A stretch of DNA of 64,000 nt from Mayfieldus sp038040285 (GTDB taxonomy: Bacteria; Actinomycetota; Thermoleophilia; Solirubrobacterales; 70-9). The notes below the pieces were generated by a model. That model did not search any database, was not told the origin of the DNA, and worked only from the letters and a program-made list of their open reading frames with translations. Where the stretch lies: positions 78,573 through 142,572 of the forward strand of contig JBBPIN010000002.1 of the NCBI GenBank assembly GCA_038040285.1, read 5' to 3'. Below, in pieces: positions 51,496 through 58,883 of this stretch. The first letter of the stretch is position 1; every line of letters starts with the position of its first letter. The translations under genes and the position numbers were made by a program.

Positions 51496-52344
51496 TCAGG
51501 GTTCGATCAAGACGTTGTCGATCAGGCGCGCGCCGCCGACCTGGGCGGCGACGGCAACGAGCACGGGTCGGCCGTTCAGCTCCGCGACCGGCGTCAGGTC
51601 CTCGGCGTCGCGAGCCTCCAGGTACTCGGGCTCGATGCCCGCTTCGCTCAATTCGCGGCGGGCGTCCGCCAGTGCTTCGGTCAGGGAGCCGCCGCGCGCC
51701 GAGTCTTGCGCCGCGCGAAGCGCCCGCGACAGCGCCGCCGCCCGTTGGCGCTGCTCGGTGTCGAGATAGGCATTGCGTGAGCTCATCGCCAGGCCGTCCG
51801 GATCGCGCACGATCGGCAGCACCTCGATCCGCACCGGGAAGTCGAGGTCGCCGACCATGCGCTGGATCAAAACCGCCTGCTGGGCGTCCTTCTGCCCGAA
51901 GTAGGCGATGTCCGGCTGCACGGTGTTGAGGAGCTTGGCGACCACCGTGATGACGCCGCGGAAGTGTTCGGGCCCGCGCCGCTCCGGGTCCCCGCACAGG
52001 ACCTCCGTCAGTCCCTCGACATCGACATAGGTCGCGTAGCCGGAGGGATAGACGTCGTCGGTGCTCGGCGCGTAGATCAGGTCGACGCCAGCCTCCACGG
52101 CAAGCGCCGTGTCGCGTTGCTCGTTGCGCGGGTAGCGGTCGAGGTCCTCGCCGGCTCCGAACTGGGTCGGGTTGACGAACAGGCTCATCACGACCAGGTC
52201 GCAGTCGGCCCTCGCCGCGCGCAGCAGCGAGAGATGCCCCTCGTGCAGGTACCCCATCGTCGGCACCAGGCCAATCGTGCGGCCCTCGCGTCGCGGCTCG
52301 GCGAGCGCCTGGCGCAGCTCGGCCTTGGCGCGGATCGTCTTCAC
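51496..52344 (-). CDS. panC: Pantothenate synthetase
   Basis: A 282-residue ligase joining pantoate and beta-alanine with ATP. GLVPTMGYLHEGHLSLLRAA carries the HIGH-like motif, FVNPTQFGAGEDLDRYPR binds pantoate, YFGQKDAQQAVLIQRMV and SSRNAYLDTEQR the KMSKS-like loop (MSSRN). Start is GTG, overlapping the DUF2520 stop (GTGA), so it is coupled to that gene. Confidence 0.96.
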   Translation of the reverse strand: MKTIRAKAELRQALAEPRREGRTIGLVPTMGYLHEGHLSLLRAARADCDLVVMSLFVNPTQFGAGEDLDRYPRNEQRDTALAVEAGVDLIYAPSTDDVYPSGYATYVDVEGLTEVLCGDPERRGPEHFRGVITVVAKLLNTVQPDIAYFGQKDAQQAVLIQRMVGDLDFPVRIEVLPIVRDPDGLAMSSRNAYLDTEQRQRAAALSRALRAAQDSARGGSLTEALADARRELSEAGIEPEYLEARDAEDLTPVAELNGRPVLVAVAAQVGGARLIDNVLIEP

Positions 52345-53135
52345 GCGACCACCTCGCTATCGGCTGCGGCTAGCGAACGGGTGCGCTCGGCGAGGACCCG
52401 GTACAGCTCCAACAACTCCGGCATCGTCGCTTCGATCGCCTCCCGATGTCGCTCCACGGTCGCTTCGTCTCCGCGGGCGATCGGGCCAGTCAGCGCTTCC
52501 GGGCCGCGCTGCGCCCAGTTGGCGGCGCTGCGCAGGACCAGCGGCGCCAGCAGCTCGCGCCCGTTCTCGACGCAGGCCCGCTCCAGGAGCTGTGCCGCCG
52601 ACTCCTCGAGGGCGACCAGGAAGTTGGACGCGATCGAGGCGGCGGCGTGGTAGGCGGCGCGGCGCTCCTCGGGCAGCTCAAAGGACCGCATGCCGAGCCG
52701 CTGCGCGAGGGACCGGGCGAGCGCCACGGCTTCGGGCGTTGAACCGCTGACCGCGCAGGAGGCGCCGATCAGCTCCGGGTTGTCGTCGGTGATCGTCTGC
52801 AGGGGATGCAGTCCGAAGGCCGCCGCCCCCCGCGTGGTTGCGGCGGCCAGCGCCTCGAGGCCGGTCGCGCCGCTGGTATGGCCGACGAAGCGAAGTCCTG
52901 GCGCCTCGGCGATCGCCGTGCAGGCCTCCTCGATCGATGCGTCGGGAACGCACAGCAGCGCCGCTTCGGCGCCCGCAGAGGCCTCGGAGGCGTCGCCACG
53001 CCCGGCCAGCCTCGAATCGATCCCTGCCGCCCGCGCCGCGCGGTGGAGCGCGCAGCCGACCCGGCCCGCTCCAATGATCGCGAGCGCCGGGATGTCGCGT
53101 TCGTTTCCGTTTCGTTCCCGTTCCAGTTCCCGCAT
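52341..53135 (-). CDS. DUF2520 / Rossmann-like oxidoreductase, candidate ketopantoate reductase
   Basis: A 264-residue protein of the COG5495 type. The N-terminal Rossmann part has PALAIIGAGRVGCALHRAA, the middle GHTSGATGLEAL and LHPLQTITDDNPELI, and the DUF2520 part an all-helical domain (AAYHAAASIASNFLVALEES). In pathway terms the missing step is ketopantoate reduction, as panE is not in the cluster; members of this fold have been reported as alternative ketopantoate reductases (PanG-type). It is translationally coupled to panC. The start lies beside a six-base repeat tract, so the exact ATG is uncertain. Confidence 0.82.
   Translation of the reverse strand: MRELERERNGNERDIPALAIIGAGRVGCALHRAARAAGIDSRLAGRGDASEASAGAEAALLCVPDASIEEACTAIAEAPGLRFVGHTSGATGLEALAAATTRGAAAFGLHPLQTITDDNPELIGASCAVSGSTPEAVALARSLAQRLGMRSFELPEERRAAYHAAASIASNFLVALEESAAQLLERACVENGRELLAPLVLRSAANWAQRGPEALTGPIARGDEATVERHREAIEATMPELLELYRVLAERTRSLAAADSEVVA
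53099..53131. repeat. Six-to-seven-base tandem tract at the start of the DUF2520 gene
   Basis: On the minus strand it reads GGAACT, GGAACG, GGAACG, AAACGG, AAACGA and encodes RELERERNGNER, the first residues of the protein. It resembles the heptamer tracts elsewhere in composition, with period six. Confidence 0.5.
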
Positions 53136-53150
53136 GCGAGATACCAGACG

Positions 53151-53165
53151 GAGCTGAGTCAGCTC
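53151..53165. promoter_or_regulatory. Perfect palindrome between divergent genes
   Basis: GAGCTGAGTCAGCTC, a seven-base inverted repeat around one central base, 15 bases upstream of the DUF2520-panCDB start. It has the shape of a repressor operator in a 147-base divergent promoter gap; nothing identifies the regulator. Confidence 0.35.
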
Positions 53166-53270
53166 TCTTGGACGATTGGCCGGTCTCACCGACCGGTCCG
53201 TGCCCGAAGGTCACGGCCAGGGCGAATTATAGGAGGCGCCGTACGCGCGAAGGCCGGTTCGCAGGGCGGG

Positions 53271-53276
53271 TAACTT
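53271..53276 (+). promoter_or_regulatory. Predicted -10 box (leaderless) for the GNAT gene
   Basis: TAACTT, six bases before the GTG at 53283. Confidence 0.45.
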
Positions 53277-53282
53277 GGGGTC

Positions 53283-53849
53283 GTGCCCGAAATCGAGTAT
53301 CCCCAGCCGCGGCTGGAGGACGGTCTGATTGCCCTGCGCCCGCCGCGCGAGCCGGATGTCGAGGCGGTCACCGCCGCCTGCCAGGATCCGTTGGTCGCTC
53401 GCTTCACCCTTGTGCCGTCGCCCTACAGCGAGGACGACGCCCGCGCGTGGTTTCGAGACGCCGAGCGCCAGCGCCGCGAGGGTACGGGGCTGCATTTCGT
53501 GACCGTCGACGCCGTCGACGACAGGGTGCTGGCGTCGGTGGGGATCAACGCGATCACCTGGGCGCACAGGGTGGGGCAAATCGGCTACTGGGTGGCGCCC
53601 GAGGCGCGCCAGCGGGGCGTGGCGACCCGGTCGGTGCGACTGCTGTCGCGCTGGGCGCTGGGTTCTCTGGGGCTTGCCCGGGTCGAGATCCGTGTCGACG
53701 TCGAAAACGGCGCATCGCAGCAGGTCGCGGAAGGGGCTGGGTTCACTCGCGAGGGCGTGCTGCGCTCCCGGGCCGAGTCGAAGGGGCGGCGATGGGACGA
53801 GGTGATGTTCTCGCTGTTGCCGGCAGACATCGAGGACGCCGAGAAATAG
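53283..53849 (+). CDS. GNAT acetyltransferase, RimJ/RimL-like
   Basis: A 188-residue N-acetyltransferase. DGLIALRPPREPDVEAVTAA is the typical beta1-alpha1 start; QIGYWVAPEARQRGVATRSV holds the acetyl-CoA pyrophosphate loop (RQRGVA), and RVEIRVDVENGASQQVAEG with AGFTREGVLRSR forms the C-terminal half. The substrate (a ribosomal protein N-terminus, antibiotic or small amine) cannot be told. Start GTG. Confidence 0.88.
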   Translation: MPEIEYPQPRLEDGLIALRPPREPDVEAVTAACQDPLVARFTLVPSPYSEDDARAWFRDAERQRREGTGLHFVTVDAVDDRVLASVGINAITWAHRVGQIGYWVAPEARQRGVATRSVRLLSRWALGSLGLARVEIRVDVENGASQQVAEGAGFTREGVLRSRAESKGRRWDEVMFSLLPADIEDAEK

Positions 53850-53897
53850 CGCCAATTTGCGAGCTTCGACACCTCCGGCCCGGTCGGGTTGCGGGGC

Positions 53898-53903
53898 TAG
53901 GAT
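53898..53903 (+). promoter_or_regulatory. Predicted -10 box (leaderless) for the fmdB-UDG-tsaE run
   Basis: TAGGAT, five bases before the ATG at 53909. Confidence 0.45.
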
Positions 53904-53908
53904 CGAGG

Positions 53909-54166
53909 ATGAGAGCGATGCCGATCTACGAGTTCGAGTGCGGACAGTGCGGTAGCCGCTTCGAGGAGTTGGTCAAGAGCGGCACGTCGGCCCCTGCCTG
54001 TCCGAGCTGCGAGTCGAGTCAAACCCGGCGGCGCCTCTCGCCGGTGTCACCTCCGGGCCGGATGCTGCGGGGCGCGAAGGCGCGCGACTCCGAATCGCGA
54101 CGGCGCGAACGCGAGGCGGCGCGCAGCGAGCGGATCGCCGACGCGAAGAAGGCGAGGGAATCGTGA
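53909..54166 (+). CDS. FmdB-type zinc-ribbon regulatory protein
   Basis: An 85-residue protein. MPIYEFECGQCGSRFEEL and PACPSCESSQ give a four-cysteine zinc ribbon, then a basic, disordered tail. The family was named from FmdB of formamidase regulation, but the role is usually unknown. The ATG at 53909 fits the box position; the ATG at 53918 gives the commonest family start. It overlaps the UDG gene by 4 bases. Confidence 0.88.
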   Translation: MRAMPIYEFECGQCGSRFEELVKSGTSAPACPSCESSQTRRRLSPVSPPGRMLRGAKARDSESRRREREAARSERIADAKKARES

Positions 54167-54858
54167 TGGGCTCCACTTCGGAGCAGCGCCGCGAGCGGCT
54201 GGTCGAGGTCTTCAGCGAGGCGGCGGTCTGCGAGAAGTGCCCGCTGTCGGCGACGCGAACCAGGGTCGTGTTCGGTTCCGGCAACGCCGACGCCGACCTG
54301 ATGTTCGTCGGCGAGGCGCCGGGCGCCGAGGAGGACCGCCAGGGCCTGCCCTTCGTCGGCCGCGCCGGCGCGCTGCTCACCGAGCTGCTGGAGGGGATCG
54401 GCATGTCTCGGGAGGACGTCTTTATCTGCAACACATTGAAATGCAGACCTCCCGGCAACCGCGACCCGCAGCCGATCGAAATCGAGTCCTGCGAGCCCTA
54501 CCTGGCCAAGCAGGTACAGCTGATCGAACCGCGCGTCGTCTGCACGTTGGGCAACTTCGCGACCAAGCTGCTGACCGCCAGCCGCACCGGGATCAGCAAG
54601 GTGCGGGGCGCGCCGCAGGTCCACAGCCTCGGCGGGCGCAGGGTGTTCGTGATGCCGCTCTTCCATCCGGCGGCCGCCCTGCGCACGCCTTCGGTCGCCG
54701 ACACGCTGCGCTCCGACTTCGCCAAGTTGCCGGAGCTGCTCAAACAGGCGCCGCCGGGTGCCGCACCGGCCGCGACGCCGGAGCCAGCGGACACCGCGCC
54801 CGAGTCCCCCGAGGCGGAGCCGGCGCTCGAGGTCGACCAGCTCGGTCTCTTCGGTTGA
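54163..54858 (+). CDS. Uracil-DNA glycosylase, Fe-S family (type 4)
   Basis: A 231-residue base-excision repair enzyme. CEKCPLSATRTRVVFGSG and ICNTLKCRPPGNRDPQ provide the four cysteines of a 4Fe-4S cluster with CEPYL. Motif 1 is GEAPGAEEDRQGLPFVGRAG and motif 2 LFHPAAALRTP (family form HPAA). A Pro/Ala/Glu tail of about 40 residues ends LEVDQLGLFG. GTG or the next ATG starts it; the stop overlaps the tsaE TTG. Confidence 0.93.
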   Translation: MMGSTSEQRRERLVEVFSEAAVCEKCPLSATRTRVVFGSGNADADLMFVGEAPGAEEDRQGLPFVGRAGALLTELLEGIGMSREDVFICNTLKCRPPGNRDPQPIEIESCEPYLAKQVQLIEPRVVCTLGNFATKLLTASRTGISKVRGAPQVHSLGGRRVFVMPLFHPAAALRTPSVADTLRSDFAKLPELLKQAPPGAAPAATPEPADTAPESPEAEPALEVDQLGLFG

Positions 54859-55277
54859 GCAGCCCGAGGGAGAGCTTGCATAGCGGCTCCTCCGCCGACA
54901 CCGAGGCGATCGGGGCACGGCTCGCCGCTGACCTGGAGCCCGGCGACGTCGTGTTGGTGTCCGGTGAGCTGGGGTCGGGAAAGACGACCTTGATCCGTGG
55001 CGCCTGCCGGGCGCTCGGCGTCGAAGACCCGGTCACCTCGCCAACCTTCACGATCGGCCAGCGCTACCGGGGGAGGCTGCCGATCTCCCATCTCGACCTG
55101 TTTCGCCTCCAGACGCTGGAGGGTGAGGATCCGGGCTTGATCGACGACTACCTGACCGCCGATTCGGTGGCCTTCGTCGAGTGGCCCGCGGTGGCCGAGC
55201 CTCAGCTGCAGCGGATCAAGCTACGGGTGCGGCTCGAGCACGCGGGCGGCGACAGCCGCAGCGTCGACGTCGAGTGA
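54855..55277 (+). CDS. tsaE: tRNA t6A threonylcarbamoyltransferase complex ATPase TsaE
   Basis: A 140-residue P-loop ATPase needed for threonylcarbamoyladenosine at A37. Walker A VLVSGELGSGKTTLIRGAC and the VTSPTFTIGQRYRG and HLDLFRLQTLEGEDPG segments match TsaE/YjeE; the FVEWPAVAEP strand is the family end. Start TTG overlaps the UDG stop. tsaB, rimI and tsaD follow after one small divergent lipoprotein gene. Confidence 0.94.
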   Translation: MSSPRESLHSGSSADTEAIGARLAADLEPGDVVLVSGELGSGKTTLIRGACRALGVEDPVTSPTFTIGQRYRGRLPISHLDLFRLQTLEGEDPGLIDDYLTADSVAFVEWPAVAEPQLQRIKLRVRLEHAGGDSRSVDVE

Positions 55278-55292
55278 CCAGGTCAGGGCCGG

Positions 55293-55631
55293 CTAGTAGC
55301 CGCCGCCCTTGCCGTTCTTGCTGTTGCTGTTGCTCTTGTCGGCGTTGGTTGCGGCGTCGACCGCGGCGCCGGCCTTGTCCTTGACCGTGTCGACCGCTTG
55401 GTCGGCCGTGTTGCCCGCTTGGTTGATCTTCTTCTGGGCGTCCTTGGGCAGCGCCTTCTTGGCGTCCTTCGCCGCCTGCTGCACCGTGCTGAGGGCTTTG
55501 CCGCCCCCCTTTTGCGCCTTGTCGACAGCCTTGTTGACGTCGTTGCTGCCACAGCCCGCCGTCGTGGCCGCGGCGGCTGCGATCGCCAAGCACGCCGACG
55601 CCGCTGCGAGCCTGTGGGCGAATTTGTTCAC
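55293..55631 (-). CDS. Small helical lipoprotein
   Basis: A 112-residue lipoprotein antisense-oriented between tsaE and tsaB. GAGGAG precedes the GTG at 55631. The signal peptide ends with the lipobox TTAGC, after which the body is Lys/Ala/Asp-rich and helical, with repeating KDAKKALPKDAQKKI and TVKDKAGAAVDAATNA segments of 10-12 residues, and a Ser/Asn/Gly tail. No family recognised; a low-complexity surface spacer or CsbD-like stress protein are possible. Confidence 0.65.
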   Translation of the reverse strand: MNKFAHRLAAASACLAIAAAAATTAGCGSNDVNKAVDKAQKGGGKALSTVQQAAKDAKKALPKDAQKKINQAGNTADQAVDTVKDKAGAAVDAATNADKSNSNSKNGKGGGY

Positions 55632-55678
55632 GTCGCTCTCCTCTTCCGCCGGTTCGATCATCGCCAACCTATAGGCAG

Positions 55679-56380
55679 ATGCCCGCAATCATCGGCTTCG
55701 ACACCGCGACCGACGACACCGCCGTGGCCGCGGTTCGCGATGGCGAGCTCCTTTTCGCCGGCTCCGTTGGGCCAGGCGATCATGGGCGACCAGCCCATGC
55801 GACGAGGCTGCTCGCCGAAGTGGAGGAGGCCGCTGGTGCCGCCGGTGGCTGGGACTCGGTCGTGCGGATCGCGGTCGGTGTCGGACCGGGGTCCTTCACG
55901 GGATTGCGGATCGGGGTGGCGACCGCCAAGGCGCTCGCGCAGTCCCTCGGGATCGAGCTGGCGGGGGTCGGCACTCTGGCGGCGCTTGCACGCGGCGCCG
56001 CATCCGGCGCCGGTGAGCGGCCGCTGCTGGCTGCCCTCGACGCACGACGCGGCGAGCTGTTCGCGGCGCTCTACGACGCCGGCGGCAAGGAGATCTGGGA
56101 GCCGTTTGTGGTCGCCCCCGGAGAGCTGGCGGAACGCCTCGCCCAGCTAAGCGATCCACCTCTGGCGGCCGGATCGGGGGCGCTACGATTTCGTGATGAA
56201 CTGCAAGAAAGCGGGGCCGAGGTTCCCGGTGACTCGGATCCGTCGCACCGGATCGCGGCGCGGGAGATTTGTGCGATCGGCGGGCTAATCAGCGCGTCGG
56301 ATCCCGAAGGCGTCGCTCCGATCTATCTGAGGCCACCGGACGCAGAGCGCTGGCGTGAACGAGACAGCACAGACAACTGA
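55679..56380 (+). CDS. tsaB: tRNA t6A biosynthesis protein TsaB
   Basis: A 233-residue ASKHA-fold partner of TsaD. It begins AIIGFDTATDDTAVAAV and has VGVGPGSFTGLRIGVATAKALAQ, the family signature. It does not carry the metal-binding histidines of TsaD and acts as its dimer partner. Divergent from the lipoprotein gene by 47 bases. It overlaps rimI by 26 bases. Confidence 0.93.
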   Translation: MPAIIGFDTATDDTAVAAVRDGELLFAGSVGPGDHGRPAHATRLLAEVEEAAGAAGGWDSVVRIAVGVGPGSFTGLRIGVATAKALAQSLGIELAGVGTLAALARGAASGAGERPLLAALDARRGELFAALYDAGGKEIWEPFVVAPGELAERLAQLSDPPLAAGSGALRFRDELQESGAEVPGDSDPSHRIAAREICAIGGLISASDPEGVAPIYLRPPDAERWRERDSTDN

Positions 56381-56870
56381 CGAAGGCGCCGAGTTCGGTT
56401 CGGTCGGCGAGCTGCGCCTCCGCCGCCTTTCCTACAGCGACCTACCATCGGTGATCTCGATCGAGCGACGGTCCTTCCCGACGCCTTGGTCGCTGGCGAT
56501 GTTCGTGCTCGAGCTTTCGAAGCCCTCCGGCATCTGCCTGGCGGCGATCGACGAGGACGGCCGTCTCGCCGCTTACCTGGTCTGCTCGCGATACGACACG
56601 ATCTGGCACTTGATGAACGTCGCCGTGGACCCTGAGCGGCGTCGTCAGGGGATCGCCACGCTGCTCATCAACCGGCTCTTCGAGGAAGGGGGAGCGCAGA
56701 GCCCGTACACGCTCGAGGTCCGGGTGTCCAACAGCGAGGCGATCGTGATGTACGAGCGGTTCGGCTTTCGCTCGGCGGGGACGCGCCGTGGCTATTACCA
56801 CGACAACGGTGAGGACGCTGTGATCATGTGGTACGAGCGCGAGTCCGAGCGTGCCAGCGCGTTTGCCTGA
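56355..56870 (+). CDS. rimI: Ribosomal-protein-alanine N-acetyltransferase RimI
   Basis: A 171-residue GNAT enzyme that acetylates the N-terminus of ribosomal protein S18. LRRLSYSDLPSVISIERRSF, NVAVDPERRRQGIATLLI with the acetyl-CoA loop RRRQGIA, and LEVRVSNSEAIVMYERFGFR are typical. The start is GTG at 56355, giving a 20-residue polar lead and a 26-base overlap with tsaB. Placement between tsaB and tsaD is the standard order. Confidence 0.93.
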   Translation: MNETAQTTDEGAEFGSVGELRLRRLSYSDLPSVISIERRSFPTPWSLAMFVLELSKPSGICLAAIDEDGRLAAYLVCSRYDTIWHLMNVAVDPERRRQGIATLLINRLFEEGGAQSPYTLEVRVSNSEAIVMYERFGFRSAGTRRGYYHDNGEDAVIMWYERESERASAFA

Positions 56871-57884
56871 TTGATCCTCGCCCTCGAGACCTCCTGCGAC
56901 GACACCTGCGCCGCGGTCACCGACGGGGCGCAGGTGCTGTCGAACGTGATCTCCTCGCAGGCAGCCGCTCATGAGCGGTTCGGCGGGGTGGTGCCGGAGG
57001 TCGCATCGCGCCATCACCTCGAACTGATCGGCCCGGTGACTGACGCGGCGCTCGCGGACGCAGGGGCGGAGCTGGGCGACGTCGATGCGGTCGCCGTCAC
57101 GGCCGGACCCGGCCTGATTGGGGCGCTGTTGGTCGGCGTCAGCAGCGCCAAGGCGCTCGCCGCAGCGCGGCGGCTGCCGCTGGTCGCGGTCGACCATCTG
57201 CACGGGCACGTGGCGGCAAACTTCCTCGAGCCCGATCCGCTCGAGCCCCCGTTTCTATGCCTGCTGGCGAGCGGCGGCCACACGCTGCTGGCGGCGGTGC
57301 GCGAGCCCTCCTCCTACGAGGTGCTCGGTCAGACGCTGGACGACGCGGCGGGCGAGGCGCTGGACAAGGCCGCGCGGTTGCTCGGCCTCGGGTTCCCTGG
57401 CGGCCCAGCGATCGAGCGTCTGGCTCGCGACGGCGACCCCGAGGCCTTCGACTTCCCGGTCGCGATGACCCGCGGGCCCAACCTCGACTTCAGCTTCAGC
57501 GGCCTGAAGACCGCGCTGGTCTACCGCTGCCGGGACTTGGGCGAGGCCGAGACCCGACGTCGGCGGGCGGACCTGGCGGCGGGCTTTCAGGCCGCGGTGG
57601 TCGGACAGCTCGTCGCCAAGCTGGAACGAGCCCTTCGCTCGGACGAGTGGCAAGTCGTGGCGCTCGGAGGAGGGGTGGCCGCGAACGGCCCCCTTCGCGA
57701 TGCCGTGTCAAGGCTCTGCGAAGAGCGCAATCTGCGGATGAAGCTCGTCGCGCCGGAGCTCTGCACCGACAACGCTGCGATGATCGCCTCCGCCGCCCGC
57801 TTCACCGAGCCGATGCCGTACCCCGAATATCTGTCGCTGGACGCCGCCGCAACGGCAGTGGCGACACGAGCAACTAGCAACTAG
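56871..57884 (+). CDS. tsaD: tRNA N6-adenosine threonylcarbamoyltransferase TsaD
   Basis: A 337-residue catalytic subunit of t6A synthesis. ILALETSCDDTCAAV starts the ASKHA fold; VDHLHGHVAANF holds the metal-binding His-x3-His, and SGGHTLL, LDDAAGEALDKAARLLGLGFPGGP, SFSGLKTAL and LGGGVAANGPLRDAV follow. The start is TTG directly after the rimI stop. The last residues (ATSN) and the TAG come from a GCAACTA heptamer tract, so the C-terminus has been set by repeat sequence. Confidence 0.96.
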   Translation: MILALETSCDDTCAAVTDGAQVLSNVISSQAAAHERFGGVVPEVASRHHLELIGPVTDAALADAGAELGDVDAVAVTAGPGLIGALLVGVSSAKALAAARRLPLVAVDHLHGHVAANFLEPDPLEPPFLCLLASGGHTLLAAVREPSSYEVLGQTLDDAAGEALDKAARLLGLGFPGGPAIERLARDGDPEAFDFPVAMTRGPNLDFSFSGLKTALVYRCRDLGEAETRRRRADLAAGFQAAVVGQLVAKLERALRSDEWQVVALGGGVAANGPLRDAVSRLCEERNLRMKLVAPELCTDNAAMIASAARFTEPMPYPEYLSLDAAATAVATRATSN

Positions 57885-57890
57885 CAACCT
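57870..57890 (+). repeat. Heptanucleotide tandem tract (GCAACTA x3) at the tsaD end
   Basis: Units GCAACTA, GCAACTA, GCAACCT. The second unit supplies the tsaD TAG stop at 57882-57884. Confidence 0.75.
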
Positions 57891-57897
57891 GAGCCCC

Positions 57898-58146
57898 ATG
57901 CCAACGGTGATCCTCTACTCCCGCCCCGACTGCCACCTCTGCGACGAGGCCCGAGCCGCGATCCTCTCGATCCGCGATCAGGGCCTGCGTTTCGAGCTGC
58001 AGGAGATCGACATCGAGAGCGACGATGAGCTGCTCTCGCGCTACCTGGAAAGGATCCCGGTGGTGACTGTCGAGGGCGAGATCGTCTCGGAGCTGATCCT
58101 GGACGTGGACGCCTTGCAGTCGAGGCTCGATACCGTACCCGCATGA
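57898..58146 (+). CDS. Glutaredoxin-like (DUF836) protein
   Basis: An 82-residue thioredoxin-fold protein. VILYSRPDCHLCDEARAAIL has a CxxC-type motif (CHLC), and RIPVVTVEGEIVSEL holds the cis-proline Val-Pro pair and the final strand. The reductant or target is unknown; actinobacteria often use mycothiol-type thiols with such proteins. The stop overlaps the rex ATG. Confidence 0.88.
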   Translation: MPTVILYSRPDCHLCDEARAAILSIRDQGLRFELQEIDIESDDELLSRYLERIPVVTVEGEIVSELILDVDALQSRLDTVPA

Positions 58147-58814
58147 TGGAGCAGGGAACCGTGGAGCGCGGCGCCGCCGGCCCGGGGCTCGGCGACGGCG
58201 AGCGGCTCTCGCTCGGAGTCGCGGCGCGCCTCTCTCGTTACCTCCAGGTCCTCACCCAGGCGCGCAAGATGGGGCGCGAGACGATCTCGTCGCAGGAGCT
58301 CTCCGACTACACCCACATCAACCCGACTCAGATCCGGCGCGACCTCTCTGGGTTCGGCAAGTTCGGCAAGCGCGGGGTCGGCTACAACGTCGAGTCGCTG
58401 GTCGCAGAGATCCGCAAGATCCTGCGCACCTCGGGCCAGCACAACATCGCCCTGTTCGGCGCCGGCAACCTCGGCCAGGCGATCGCCAGCTCCGACATCT
58501 TCGCCGATCATGGCTTCCAGATCGTCGCGGTCTTCGACGTCGACCAGAGCGTGATCGGGATGCAGGTCGGCGACCTCCAGGTGCGCGACTTCTCCCAGAT
58601 CGACCAGGTCGTCGGCGACGAGGAGATTGTGGTCGGCGTCCTCGCGGTGCCGGCGTCCGCGGCTCAGGGGGTTGCGGACAGGTTGGTGGAGGCGGGGGTG
58701 AAGATCATCTTCAACTACTCCGAGCAGCTGCTTCAGGTGCCGCCCGAGGTGACCGTCCACACGTCCTCCCCCGCCGTAGACCTGCTCTACGCGCTGTACT
58801 TCTATCTCGCCTAG
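58143..58814 (+). CDS. rex: Redox-sensing transcriptional repressor Rex
   Basis: A 223-residue repressor that leaves DNA when NADH rises. The winged helix (about 25-85) has LSRYLQVLTQ, SQELSDYTHINPTQIRRDLS and GKFGKRGVGY; the Rossmann part NIALFGAGNLGQAI binds NAD(H). The C-terminal helix for domain swapping is present (SSPAVDLLYALYFYLA). No Rex operator (TTGTGAA-type arms) was found in this window. Overlaps the glutaredoxin gene. Confidence 0.95.
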   Translation: MMEQGTVERGAAGPGLGDGERLSLGVAARLSRYLQVLTQARKMGRETISSQELSDYTHINPTQIRRDLSGFGKFGKRGVGYNVESLVAEIRKILRTSGQHNIALFGAGNLGQAIASSDIFADHGFQIVAVFDVDQSVIGMQVGDLQVRDFSQIDQVVGDEEIVVGVLAVPASAAQGVADRLVEAGVKIIFNYSEQLLQVPPEVTVHTSSPAVDLLYALYFYLA

Positions 58815-58883
58815 CGGCTCTTGGGCGATGTGTGAGCGCCGACCTCTTCGAAAGAGATTGGTGCCAGGGGAGGCGCGAACAAG

